NCBI GenBank assembly: GCA_947561395.2
Contig: OX387190.1
Span: 9,356,858 to 9,420,857 of the forward strand
DNA from: Buxus sempervirens
Lineage: Eukaryota; Streptophyta; Magnoliopsida; Buxales; Buxaceae
DNA length: 64,000 nucleotides
Direction: 5' to 3'
Position numbers and translations under genes: made by a program. Below the pieces are notes generated by a model. That model saw only the letters and a list, made by a program, of their open reading frames with translations. It searched no databases and was not told where the DNA came from. Shown here one piece after another: positions 30,556 through 41,913 of the stretch. Each line of letters starts with the position of its first letter. The stretch's first letter is position 1.

Positions 30556-33500
30556 GTAAAATCCCAGATTTTATTAACTAGACTAATTGGTTAATATCAT
30601 GCAGGAGATGAGATTTTGGTTCAACCCGAAGGAGTTCAAGATGAACCAGAGATGATAGGAGAGCCTATATAAGGTGAGTTCCTAATTATTGACTAAATGT
30701 AATTTTAATACAATAATTATTGTGATATTATATTATTAGTAAGGATTAATTGTATTATAATCAAGGAGAATAAATAAGAGTTGGTCGAACCCAATGATAG
30801 TGGGTTGACCCGAGGGTTGAGTTGGTTTAAGATGATTTGATTTAAGTTGGTTTAATGAAGGAGGGCATTATGGTAAAAGCCTTTAAAACAATAAAATAAC
30901 CTAGCTAATAGTTGCATGAGCAATTCACGTCCAACTCAAAATAGAAGTAGCTGCACGTTCTATTGTTTCCTATTCTTCCTCTTAGTTCCTTGTGATAAAA
31001 AATAAACCCTAAACAACTTGTTGGAGCCATCTTGGAGAAGAAGGAGGATTATTTTCGTGCATAGAGAACTCAGGTAAGAGCCATATAGAGATAAGTTTCT
31101 GTTTTGGAGATTTTCATATGTTTGAGAGTCTTAAAAGTGTGATTTTTGAACCCAGACGTGATCGAGGTTTGTTCGGATCATTTGACAGACTTTGGGGTGA
31201 TATTTCATGGCTCTTAGAGAAGATTTAAGTTCCTAAAACCAAGTAAGTAGTCCCTTGACGCTTGCATAAAATCTAAATTCGTGTTTAGACGATATTCATG
31301 GTTATTCGATGTTTTGATACGTTGATTTCGTTATTTATGATGTTTTATGTATTGGGAATTGTTCTAGCATATGTATAAAATATTTTAGAATGATTTCGAA
31401 TGGTTTTGAGGCATTGAATATTGAATTGTGGAATTTTCATTGAATTTCACAAAGTTACAGATTTTTCACGTATCGGGCTACCTGAGAAGTCGCTCGAGCA
31501 CCCTATGTATATATTCAAAACCTGAGAGCAGTTTTACCCAGATTGTACTGCCGCTAGAACAGTCGCTCGAGCGACCTACCCTGGATTAACCTGTTTTGTA
31601 AGGCCGATCGAGCGCCCTTGACCGCTCGAGCGACCAGTCTGTCAGAATTTGGAAAACTTGACTTTTCAACCTAGTTTTCATTAAGGAAGTTGTTCTATTA
31701 AATTTTAACCTATGTACCATCAAGATTGGGGTATTTGGGAAGTGTTTGCATTGGCGGATGTTTAAAATTTAATTTTACATAGATTTTGGGTAGATGTTTC
31801 TCAAGAGGCACTTTTACTTGATTCTATTGTTCCAAAAGATTTTACTTTTAACCAAGGTTGATTTTGTGAGTTCATACACCTGTATTTGGGTGATATAAAG
31901 GTATTGTGTGCATCGATGGAGTCGATACACATTCGGGACATATTAGCCCGTTGAAACCTGGAGTTTTGGACATATGACTTGGCACATTCTGTTTTGGTTT
32001 TGGGTCACTAGTGTAACAAGGCTGGTGCCTGATTTATTGTATCCCGCATGGGCGGATTTGGTTACAGATATTGTAACACCCCAGTTCCAGGTCCATTCCC
32101 AAACCCGAGGTGTTATGGTAATCAAACAAAGCAACTAAAGAAACTGGACAATTTAAAACTTTTTCTAACTTTAAAATCAGAGTAAATGCGGAAATTTAAA
32201 TTTAAATTCTCTTTATTTATCAACAACCATAATATACAAATGCTTTCAATTCCATGAACAATCTACAACTATATAAACTAATTATCTACAATTAGCCCAA
32301 GCTTTGACGTCCTTACCAAGAGTACCTGAAAAATGGGGTGAAACCGGAGTGAGAATAAATCTCAAAAAGTAGCAACGCGCATGATGTAAAACAGTCCATA
32401 ATCTTACAATACTAGTCATGAGGTGAACAATAAAACCAAAACCACAATAATACGATAATACAACAATAACAAATCACCAATCCAAAACAAGCACGTGTGA
32501 CCAATAGGATTCGTGAACTGAAACCACTTAATAAGAATATTCTTGCCCCCATAGTTCGCCACATCATGACTTACATGATAAATGGAGCCCGCACCTGCAG
32601 TCACTACCATCTCCTCCGTCAACCATCAATGCGGACCACCCATGCATGGGTTGGCGAGTACAATCCAAAGTCCAAAATAAAATCCCATCATGGGTACCGC
32701 TTCCACGGAAACCATACCAATCCGATCAAAAATTAATTGACCCACGACAAACACGTCTAATACCAGTGCAAGTGCAAGTCACAAGTGATCCTCAAGTACG
32801 GCCAAATCATAGCTCCAATGTGTGAGTCACAAGTAACCTACCACATGACCAATATAAAGCACGTGAAAATCGATGTATCATTGAAGCATGCGGATGGTAA
32901 CCTGAAAAATAAAACAAAACCGTTTACCGATAGCAACCTCGGCTAAGACCAGGCCACACCTGCAGCAGCCAAGGATTGCTGCCTACATCGCCCGCATCTG
33001 CTAGTACAACGGATCGCATACTGAGGAGTTCCGAACAAGAATAACTTACCAGCCAATTCCCTTTCACTTCCTAGCTAAACTATGGATCCATACTAAACAT
33101 TGCCCACTAGACATAACTCACAATCAAAACCTTGAATAACTCAAAAACACAATATTCAGTGATAAACCTCATACCAATAATCACAACCATGTCCCAAGTG
33201 CTGTGTCCAGCAATAATTTCCAAAACCATGGTGTCCAACCATAAGATGTTCAAAATAACAAAGTTCCAGATCATATAATAAGAAAATACGAGAGTTTACA
33301 CAATTTTTAAATAATAGGTTCAGATTTGAGTCGTGTTAGTGTGAGCATACTTAGTTTATCTTCCTAACTCAATATTCGGGTTATTCTTTATTTCCTACAA
33401 AGTTTACTCCCAATCCTACACTTTGGTTTATCTTAAAATCTTTACTTCTAAATCCAACTAATACCCTTAAATCTCCAAAACCTTTTGGGTTATGTTATTG

Positions 33501-34402
33501 ATTCTTTCCAGAAGTTAATTTAAGTCTATTATAACTTGTTAGACTAGGTTTCATACCTAGAATCCTAATGAAAGTGGTTTGAGTGCATATGGTTTACCTT
33601 AACTAGTCTACTTTGATTCTTATTAAATTCATTGTTCCAAATAATTATCCTTTTATCCAAATTTAATTCTGTCACTTCCTACATCTCAAATTACCCTATT
33701 TACAGGTGTTACAACATTAAAATTCCAAGAAAAATCATTAAAAATTGAATCTGGGCACAAATCCCTAGTTTAGAAATTTCTGACAGTTGACCGCTTGATG
33801 GGTCGCTCGGGCGACTGCTCTAGTGGTTGGGGTTTCAGGTTCTGTTACTTTTCAAAAGCCTATCGCCTGATGAAACGCTCAAGCGGTGTATCGAGCGCTC
33901 CAGCTATAACTTGTTTTTCTTCAACTTACGGAAATTTTAGAACTTTTTATACATACTATTTACTTGTTTTGATTCTAAACATCTAATTTCCATCCTAAAC
34001 TAGTTCTGGGACAACCCTAGACTAATCCCATCATCTTTCCACTTATCTTTGAGTTTCTTTTTAAGTTTAACTCATCATGATCAACCTTTTCTTGGTTCCT
34101 ATAAGAAAGTTAAATCACCAAACAATTCCTTATACACAAATAAGCTTTTTCCCATGAAATCTAACTTAAAAAACAATACGATCAAACATCAAAATTACGA
34201 GAAAACATGCAGTTCCTCCAGTTTCAAGTGTTTGCTACTTGCCTTATGATGAACCCAGATTTTTCAAAACTTCGCCTGTGCCCTTTTTGACACTCTACCA
34301 CACTCCTTTAGACTTCTCTAATTTAGATATCCACCGTTCAGTTAGAAGTCTTCCATGAGTAAAACGAAACCCTAAAATTTCAGCCCATTCCAACGGTTAG
34401 AT

Positions 34403-34596
34403 TGTAACGCCCCAAACCCATAGCCAGCAAGATATTGTCCGCTTTGGGCCCACAGGCCCTCATGGATTTGTTCTTAAGGATAACACGAGAAAACTTCCCA
34501 GGGGTCACCCATCCTAGCAGTGCTCCCACCCGAGCACGCTTAACTTTAGGGTTCCCAGGGGATTTAGTCCCGTGTTGCTCCTTAAAAGGCCTCTTG
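34403..34596 (-). mobile_element. Cassandra-type LTR, 3' portion, inverted
   Basis: It is the reverse complement of 35672-35865 with about 10 percent differences. On the minus strand it ends GGGGCGTTACA at 34403. It stops at CAAGAGGCCT (34596-34587), words that also fit the adjoining pol codons. Confidence 0.85.
34485..34560 (-). ncRNA. 5S rRNA-derived segment, minus strand
   Basis: On the minus strand, AAAGTTAAGCGTGCTCGGG and CTAGGATGGGTGACCCCTGG match the internal promoter region (A and C boxes) of plant 5S rRNA. The first 35 or so bases of a full 5S gene differ, so it is a derived LTR segment and not a ribosomal gene. Confidence 0.75.
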
Positions 34597-35425
34597 TGCT
34601 CAGCCTTCACTTACTAACACAGTAAACACTTCGATACATATTCAGCAATCTCTCTTTTCATTCCAGACCACTAATAAACCCCTCTCAGATTTCTGTACAT
34701 CTTGGTGCTTCCGGGATGTACTACGTATCGTGATCTGTGTCCTTCCTCCAGGATTAGCCTCTTGATATCATTATCATTGGTATACAGATTCTGCCTCTGA
34801 ATCTCAAGATATCATTCTTGATACTAAAGTCTTTGGCCTTCTCTGAACCTCTACTCATCAATTCTCTCGTTTTCTGCAATTCAGGATCTGACAACTGACC
34901 CTCTCTGATTCTGCGTACTAGATCCGGCTCTATCTGCATACAAGCCATACTCACTCCTTGACTACAGAGTCAAAACTCTCCAGGCCAATCTCTAACTGTA
35001 GCTACAAGGCTGCACTGGCTAGCCATAAATGACGCTAAGGTGGCAATGGATTCATCCGAACTCCACTGCGACTTAGTGCATCCGCTACTACATTAGCTTT
35101 CCCTGGGTGGTATTGGATATCAAATCTATAATCCTTCAAAAGGTCTAACCACCTTCTCTACCTCATATTCAAGTCTCTTTGGGAGAAGATGTATCTTAAG
35201 CTCTTGTGATCTGAGTATATCACAAATTGTGCACCAAAGAGGTAGTGTCGCCAAATCTTCAAAGCAAACACTATGGCTGCAAGCTCAAGATCATGCGTAG
35301 GATAATTACGCTCATGTGGCCTCAATAATCGTGAAACATATGCCACTACTCTACCACTTTGCATCAATACACAGCCCAATCCGATGCCAGACGCATCGCA
35401 ATGCACTGCGAATCCCTCATTTACA
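34597..35425 (-). pseudogene. Captured gypsy pol: RNase H end to integrase start
   Basis: On the minus strand, from 35425 downward: [75 protein letters not shown], then past a stop [12 protein letters not shown] and, in further broken frames, the integrase zinc domain up to KAEHKRP. The reverse transcriptase is absent. It lies antisense to the Cassandra-type LTR at 35507 and sense to the one at 34403. Several stops and shifts make it noncoding now. Confidence 0.85.
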
Positions 35426-35427
35426 AA

Positions 35428-35504
35428 TGGTATCAGAGCTTGCCCCGACCAGAAAGTGTAGGGGTTCTGCCCAACGCGAGGATGCGTTGTCCCATGGAGG
35501 GGAG
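35428..35504 (+). other. Cassandra-type primer site, internal region and polypurine tract
   Basis: Primer site TGGTATCAGAGC (35428-35439) and polypurine GGAGGGGAG (35496-35504) lie only about 60 bases apart, immediately before the LTR start at 35507. This very short, noncoding internal region is typical of terminal-repeat elements in miniature. Confidence 0.85.
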
Positions 35505-35506
35505 TA

Positions 35507-35865
35507 TGTGACATCCTAGCTGTCTGGGCAAGTAAATGGGTAATCTCCATGGGCAAGCTAATAGGTGAATCAGTAATCTCCCTGGGCAAGCTACCAGGCG
35601 AGGATGTGCATATAGTTGGGATCCCACAACGCTCGGGGATGCTATAAGTAGTCTTAAGACCCCCAACTAAGCAAGAGGCCTTTTAAAGAACAACACGGGA
35701 CTAAATCCCCTTGGAACCCTAAAGTTAAGCGTGCTCGGGTGAGAGCACTGCTAGGATGGGTGACCACTGGGAAGTTTTCTCATGTTATCCTTGAGAACAA
35801 ATCCGTAAGGGCCCGTGGGCCCAGAGCGGACAATATCTTGCTGGGTATGGGTCTGGGGTGTTACA
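35507..35865 (+). mobile_element. Cassandra-type LTR, complete
   Basis: TGTGACATCC...GGGTGTTACA, 359 bp. It contains a TATA-like CTATAAGTA near 35642 and a 5S-like region (35711-35792), then the CGGACAATATCTTGCTGGGT block usual in Cassandra LTR ends. Confidence 0.88.
35711..35792 (+). ncRNA. 5S rRNA-derived segment
   Basis: GGAACCCTAAAGTTAAGCGT, GCTCGGGTGAGAG and CTAGGATGGGTGACC follow plant 5S rRNA. The polymerase III A box, intermediate element and C box are recognisable. In known Cassandra elements such LTR segments can be transcribed by polymerase III; whether this one is cannot be told. Confidence 0.8.
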
Positions 35866-37057
35866 TAGATCTTCCTATCTCGATGCTCGAAGTTGGCTGG
35901 TCGGCCATCTCTACAATTCCTCTTCTTTCTAATTCCTTCTTTCTTTTCTCTCTTCTCTCCTTCTATTTTTGGCTCCTCTTACTTATGCACGAATTTCCCT
36001 CCCCTTCTAACTTATTTTTAAAACCTAAAACACTCTTTAAACCTCTCTTTTATAGCCTCCCTACTAGTCCAACTCTAATTAGGTTTAGCTTATTCTAATA
36101 TACTTAGTGTATTCCCTCTTCTACCCTTCTCCTTAATTTAACTCCTTTAACTCTCTTTTAAAGGATCTCCTAATTATTTTCGTGCTTAATATTATTCCTA
36201 ATTTTAAATTATAATTAGACTTTTATTACTCACTCAAAATACCTAAATTTTGGACTCTAATTAGTATAATTACCATTATGCCCTTGTTCCCACCCTTTAA
36301 GCCTTAATTTCATTATTTTACATCCAACTAAGCTAAGATTTTGTCTAGTTGAATTTGTTGACTAAATATCTAATTATCTTATTTTCTTTCATGAATTTAA
36401 CAAATTAAAATGACCAAATTACCCTTCCTCTTTAAATTCCTATGTTAACCTTTATACCTCTCTTTAATTCTCCTACTATTATATCCCTTAGTATTTTCCT
36501 CTATAATTTATCTTTAATTATTTATTTTATTTTTAGGAAAATCCAGGGTTTTACAGATATGGTTCTGTATTTTGGTGGGTGTTATTAAGAAGTATGTCCA
36601 TTACCCTGGTTGGTTTTCTCACTGTTGAGTGGGCCTAGCAGTTATATGGATCCATAGAATAGCTAGTAAGTGAAATGTGTATTAGAGTGGTTTGAATTCT
36701 GTGTCTGAGGCATTCCATCATCTCGAGGATGGTACCGCTCCTGGATTGGTCAGTCGCTATGTTACCCACTCCTGGATTGGTTGGGCCGTACATGTTAACT
36801 CATGGTTGAATTCTTCCGTTGGTGTTGAATAGCCAGACTGCAGAGCAATTGGTCCATCGTAATTTGGTTAGGTAGCATACTAGCACATGTCTACTCTCTT
36901 TATCTGGTATACTATTTCATGAGTCCCATGTTTGTTGTCTTGAATTCTTATTGTGATTATTCGGATAAGCGTTTCATATTTTATTATGGTCAACTATTTG
37001 CATGACTGCTTACTGAGATGTTGTTTTCACATTATTGTTTTATCGGTTTTGTTTTCA

Positions 37058-37144
37058 GATATTCCTAAAGAGGAAGTTGCCGAGGTAGAGACACCGGGGG
37101 ATTACTGTAATTACCAGGAAGAAGATTATTTCATTCCTGTGTAG
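37058..37144 (+). other. LTR mini-frame, 28 codons, family C
   Basis: It follows TTTTGTTTTCAG, reads DIPKEEVAEVETPGDY and ends EEDYFIPV before TAG. Third copy of the family-C frame, equal in length to the other two. Confidence 0.45.
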
Positions 37145-37493
37145 GTCCAAAAGGACATGGAGAACCATTTAGATTTACTTTTCTTAAGGATTATTTTAGT
37201 ATTTTAATTGAGGAGTTTGATGTTATTTAAAGGATTATTGGTATCTTTATTCCACACCTTTGGTGGATGATATTTATGTTATTTAGTTGAACCATTTCCA
37301 GACTTTTTAGATGAAATATAAAAAGGATTATTTTGGTAGTTTATTTCCGCGCTTTCTGAAAGATGTTCTTATTTCCGCACTCTGATATAATAAATGAATT
37401 TGTATAAGTCTGGAATAGTGTTTTGGGCCATTTTCCCTAACAAACCAGATTTGGGTTTATGTGATTAAATAAACCTGGATCCGAGGAGTTACA

Positions 37494-38111
37494 CAATCCA
37501 AGAATAATATTCTCCCATGTAGGATGCAATCACATAGTAATCACATCTCCCCTATATGAGGTTTCTCCCGCAGGAGTTAATACATCTCATCCGCTAGTGG
37601 TAACACACACATCTCCCCCACAAGAGGCCTTTCCCACAGGAGTTAACACATCTCACCCTCAGGTGGTCACATCTCACCCACAGGTGGTAATCACATATTT
37701 CCCCTGTAAGATGCAATCCAATCTGGATTACATTTCCCCCAACAGGAGGTCACATCTCTCCTACAAGAGGTCACATATCTCCCCTGTGGGATGCAATCCA
37801 ATCTGGATTACATCTCCCCCAATTGGAGGTCTCATCTCACCCACAGGTGGTCACATATCTCCCCTGTGGGATGCAATCCAATCTGGATTACATCTCCCCC
37901 AACAGGAGGTCACATCTTACCCGCAGGTGGTAATCACATATCTCTCCTGTGGGATGCAATCCAATCTGGACTACGTCTCCCCCACCAGGAGGTCATATCT
38001 CACCCGCAGGTGGTAATCACACATCTCATCCGCAGATGGTAACAATTCTCCTTTTGCCAACAAGGCATTTAATCCACAATCCGAATTATATTTAATTATA
38101 TAAAACAGCTT
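37494..38111 (-). mobile_element. Family-B LTR, middle part, minus strand
   Basis: It continues the B LTR after the family-C insertion (CAATC repeated). It contains an 80-bp minisatellite. It is cut at 38112 by the start of a G-type LTR, and I do not find its 5' end. Confidence 0.6.
37681..38040. repeat. Minisatellite of 80-83 bp units
   Basis: The word CCCCTGTGGGATGCAATCC recurs at 37701, 37781, 37861 and about 37944, giving four units of 80, 80 and 83 bp; looser copies begin near 37560. Each unit contains several small inverted repeats, for example TCCC/GGGA, CACC/GGTG and ATCC/GGAT. The open frames through it are a by-product of the repeat. Confidence 0.9.
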
Positions 38112-38700
38112 TGTCAGCACCCCATTTTTGCACCATAAAATTACCTAATATGCATATCTTGAACCGGCATATATGTGGGCACGTAAATCGAGGTTTTTTT
38201 TATAGTGGACCCATCTTTTTAAAATAACAAGCCTATAATTATGAGCCGATTCCGATGCACCAAACCGTGCTCAAATCGGATCTCAAACAGCTAAGTTATG
38301 GATTAAAGAAATAAAGGGTAGTTTGGGGATTTCTGATAAAACCATAATGGGGTGCCACATGGCAGCCACGTGTACGCCATGGTGGCTACCATATAACCAA
38401 TGTTAATTAAAAATTTTAGGTTTCTTTTAGTAAATAAGATAAGTTTCCTAATAGGGTTTGCTATGCAAATAAATAAAAATTTAATAACAAAGTTAATAAA
38501 AGCTTTAAGATTTACAGAAAATAAAAAAAATAAACAAAGAGAAATGAGTTAGACGAATTGGTCCAACTCATGTTCTCTTGGGATTTTGAGACTAAGCCTA
38601 AAATAAATAATCGTAAAAAATATATTGGACAAATTGGTCCAACTAATGAGACTTTGAGACCAAGTCTAAATATGTGGTGGTTTTTAAGAGAGAAAGAGGA

Positions 38701-38880
38701 GAGGTTTAGGTGTTTAAGAGAGGAAGAGGAGAGGTTAAGAAGATGAGAGGTTTAGGTGTTTAAGAGAGAAAGAGGAGAGGTCAAGGTGTTTAAGAGAGGA
38801 AGAACAGAAGTTAGGAAGATGAGAGGTTTAGGAGTTTAAGAGAGGAAGAGGAAAAGTTAGAGGTTAAGGAGTTGAAGGGG
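38701..38880 (+). repeat. Purine-rich tandem repeat, 46 and 30 bp units
   Basis: GAGGTTTAGGTGTTTAAGAG recurs at 38701, 38747, 38777 (as GAGGTCAAGG) and 38823, spaced 46, 30 and 46. The strand is almost only A and G for 200 bases. Confidence 0.85.
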
Positions 38881-40614
38881 TGGGAACTCTCTTATAAAAA
38901 TGAAAGGAGTCTTAGAAGTAAGGGGGAAGCAAGAAAGGAGAGTCTCTAAAGAAAAGAGAGGAGAAGTGAGGGAGGGGGAGGACGTTCATTAGCAAAGGTC
39001 GAGCATCTTAGAAGAAGAAGAGCTTCTGTCCAACAACACCAAAGCTTTGATCACCTGTTCCAGCTTAGAGAAACAGGTATTTTTCTTGCTTAAACTATTT
39101 TTTGAAGTTATCTTTTCTTCACTAAAGTCTGAGATTCTTTTGTAATGTGATCAGTGAGGATTTTGAGATGCTTTTGAAGTGGATTTGAACAAGGATAATC
39201 AATAAAAAAAACAAAGACAAAGATGTAAAGTTATGAGTTTTTCTGCATTAGGCTTGCACTTGTTTTCCAAATAAACCAATTTTGTTTACCTAGTTCTAGT
39301 TTGATTCAAGTCTGGAGTCCTTCATGAGATTTGTGGTATTTTTATTTTAGTTTAATGTAAAAATATGCTTGAGACCCTACACTATGATTAGGTATTTTAT
39401 TTTTATTTTTCTTTGGTTCAGATTTTCCCAGGGAAATGTCTAACAGTAAATTTTGCAACTTCATATCTCTTAAATGAAAATGAATTTTTGAAAACTGCTT
39501 TAGGTTATTTTAGTGCTTAAAGTTATGATTCTAAGGAATCAGATTTTGCACAATTTGGTTAAGAATTGAGGGAGAAATGAATCTTTGAATGCGGATAGCG
39601 CAGTAGTTCAGGTTGTTTCACTTTTTGGTTTCCTTTGTAAATTAGTAATTAGGCCATGGTTAAAAGTAGTTCAGGTGGTCTCATTTTCTTGCCTTGTAAA
39701 TTAGTAATTAGTAATTATTTAATCTTATATCATAAAAACAATAGAAAACAAAACAAAAAAATAATAAATAATAAGAAAGGGAAAAAGCAAATGAAACAAG
39801 CATTGAAGCGATGATTCTTTCTTGTGGTTGAACATGTTTCTTCTTTTGTCTCTTGTTGATTTCTTTTTTTACTTACATTTGTTCTTGTTTTGTTTTCTTA
39901 CTACATGAGATGTACTATAGTGGTCCTCCATTCTCCCAATTTAGATATGTTATTATGAGAGGCTAAAGCATTTTATTTGAAGTGGCCAAATTGTACATGT
40001 TTAGTTTTGTTAGTTTTATTTAGTTTACTAGCTCATTTTAGTTTGGTTTCATCATTGATGTTAGAATATTTTTTTTTTTAATTATTTTGTCTTCTTACAA
40101 GATGCAGCCTTACAATCCCCACACCTTAAACCCTTGTACAGATATAAAATAAAAAAATAAAAGAAAAAAAGGAAGTGAGTGTTTTGGTTTCAGATTAAGT
40201 GGTTTCAATTTCAATTGTTTTAGCATGGTTTCGTTTTGTCCATATTGCTTTAATTTCGATGTAATTTTGTGGAGGCCTTGTACATATAGATTAATATTTG
40301 TTGTACACTTAAAATGATAAAAAAAATTATAAAAGAAGATAAAAGAAAAGAAATAAAATAATAATAATAAAAGAGCCCATTAAATATCCAACTGGCTTGT
40401 CTTAAGGGTTTGTATGATTTAGGCCACCTCACAGAACCGTATTGACCAAAAAATTTGTTTTTCATAATTTTTGATTGAACACGATTTTTCACCAATTATT
40501 GTGGGCTTTTATTTTATAGGGTGTGGACCTGTTTAAGATCATTGATCCTTAATTACATTCTAGGCTATAGGACAAAGCTTTGATTCTGACTCTCAAAGTC
40601 TATTAATGGAAATT

Positions 40615-40985
40615 GGTATGGTTTGTTTTTATTTGTAGCTAAACCAAATTCTAAACTTATTATGGGTTGCCTATGTACCTATTAGTGGGATCAAGTCAAA
40701 CAATAGTTAAAAAAAAGGTGCTTTGAATTGGGGATTTGATTAGGTTTGTTTTTAGATGTGACTGAACCCAATTCTGAATTTTGTTCGGGCAGCCTACGTA
40801 CCCAATTTTGGGATCAAGTCAAAACGTAGTTCAAAAAAGGTGTTTCAAATTTTGGATGTAATTTGGTTTGTTTTTAATAGCAACTAAACCCAATTCTGAA
40901 TTTTGTTTGGGTTGCCTACATACCCAATTTTGGGATTAAGTTAAAACGTAGTTCAAAAAAGTATTTTGGATTTGAATTTGGTTCA
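40615..40985 (+). repeat. Three tandem copies of about 122 bp
   Basis: Each copy has GTTTGTTTTTA (40621, 40744, 40866), then AACCCAATTCTGAATTTTGT, GCCTACGTACCC and GGGATCAAGTCAAAACGTAG. The first copy is the most diverged. Confidence 0.88.
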
Positions 40986-41468
40986 ATTTGGTAAATAGAA
41001 CTGTAGGGAAAACGGTTCAATTTGGTTTGAATAGATTTCAGTTGTTTGTATCATGAAGATCCAGTTTGGCTTTGATTTGATTGAACTGTAAAGGGAATGG
41101 TTTGATTTTGTTTGAATTGTTTGGACCATAAAGACTCAATTTGGTTTCGGTTTGATTTGGAAACTTGAACTATAGGAAAAAAATGTTTGACTTTGAATTA
41201 TTTGGAAGTAAGGGTTGTATGGGAGCCGGTTTGAACCAGTTTAGTTATTTGGTTTGTGAAAAGCTTCTTTTGGTTTGGTTTAATGCCATGAATGCATGTC
41301 TTTCGCTCAATATAGAACACTTTGGGTCAAATTAGAGCACTTGGTTTAATTTGGAATGTACTGGTTCAAATTTGGGACACTTCGGTTCAAAATATGTGAC
41401 CTTGATTTGATTTGGAATGCTTTAGAGCACTTTAGTTTTAATATTTGAGGACATTTTGGTTTGTTTTG

Positions 41469-41913
41469 TGTAACGCCCGAATCTGGATATATTCCTCATG
41501 AATAATCCAAACTCGAAGTGTTAGTTCCGTGGGCCCAAAAAATAATTATCCATACTAAATTTAATTCCAAATATAATTAAATGAACATCGGAATACGCTA
41601 TCAAATTCAATTTCTATTAATAGTCATCAAATAAATGCGGAACATGATCAACTAAACCAAAATCAAATAAATACTAAGTTTGGATAATAAAGAATGTCAA
41701 CTAACTCTGAACTCACTAATAACCTCAAATCAAAATAATATCCTGCCAATATTAATGAATAACAATCCTACTACAATCCATCTACTTAAAATAAAACTCT
41801 TACTCAATATCAAAATAATCGTCACAATACTGATGATCAACACCCTGTGGCTCTACCCCGTCAGTATCGTCCTCACCAATAGGATCTGAAAACAAAACAT
41901 TTAAAACATGGGG
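41469..41913 (-). mobile_element. Family-E LTR, 3' end, minus strand
   Basis: On the minus strand the LTR ends CCAGATTCGGGCGTTACA at 41469. Its other parts are 44982 to about 45110 and about 48360-50311. The outer flanks TTTTG (41464-41468) and ATTTG (50312-50316) fit a target duplication with one change. Confidence 0.65.
41800..41886 (-). other. LTR mini-frame, 28 codons, family E
   Basis: On the minus strand after TTTTGTTTTCAG: DPIGEDDTDGVEPQ, then DYFDIE and TAA. It has the same length as the family-C frames (87 bases with stop) although the LTRs are otherwise very different. Confidence 0.45.

Larger units (their letters stand above)
34403..35865. mobile_element. Palindromic Cassandra-type composite with a gypsy pol segment
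   Basis: 1463 bp with inverted ends: minus-strand LTR end (34403-34596), antisense gypsy pol (to about 35425), then plus-strand primer site, short internal region, polypurine tract and full LTR (35507-35865). Perfect TAGAT duplications (34398-34402 and 35866-35870) show the unit integrated as one piece. Both LTR segments carry 5S rRNA-like sequence, the hallmark of Cassandra elements. Confidence 0.88.
32072..36555 (-). mobile_element. Family-D solo LTR, minus strand, inside the family-C LTR
   Basis: On the minus strand it runs TGTAAAACCCTGG (36555) to GGGTGTTACA (32072), flanked by perfect GATAT duplications (32067-32071 and 36556-36560). The family-C copy at 6050 gives the empty site. About 3 kb remain when the nested 34403-35865 unit is removed. 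It has the stem-loop at 32363-32351, CATTTTTCAG near 32327, a GC donor-like GGCAAGTAGCAA near 34240 and a short frame like that of 28366. Confidence 0.92.
30556..37493 (+). mobile_element. Family-C solo LTR carrying nested insertions
   Basis: TGTAAAATCCCAG...GAGGAGTTACA between perfect CAATC duplications (30551-30555 and 37494-37498). Without the inner element it is about 2450 bp, like the copy at 4522-7012. It has a TATA box near 30666, donor-like GTAAGT at 31243, CGCTCGAGCG palindromes at 31490-31630, hairpins near 32005-32055 and a mini-frame at 37058-37144. Confidence 0.92.
38112..41468 (+). mobile_element. G-type LTR, 5' part
   Basis: It begins TGTCAGCACCCCATTTTTGC. It has two internal repeat tracts (38701-38880 and 40615-40985), a donor-like CAG/GTATTT near 39076 and long AT-rich and GGTTCAATTTGG-rich parts. 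The repeats with GCCTACGTACCC and GGGATCAAGTCAAAACGTAG resemble long LTRs of the Tat/Ogre kind, from memory of those families. It is split at 41469 by a minus-strand LTR. Confidence 0.55.

Noticed and set aside
34485-35792. 5S ribosomal RNA genes
   Set aside because: Only the promoter-containing two-thirds resemble 5S, and both lie in LTRs with TG...CA ends.
37597-38016. Open frame of 139 codons with repeated HPQVVITY-like words
   Set aside because: A by-product of the 80-bp minisatellite in an LTR. Unit length is not a multiple of three, so the peptide changes frame from unit to unit.
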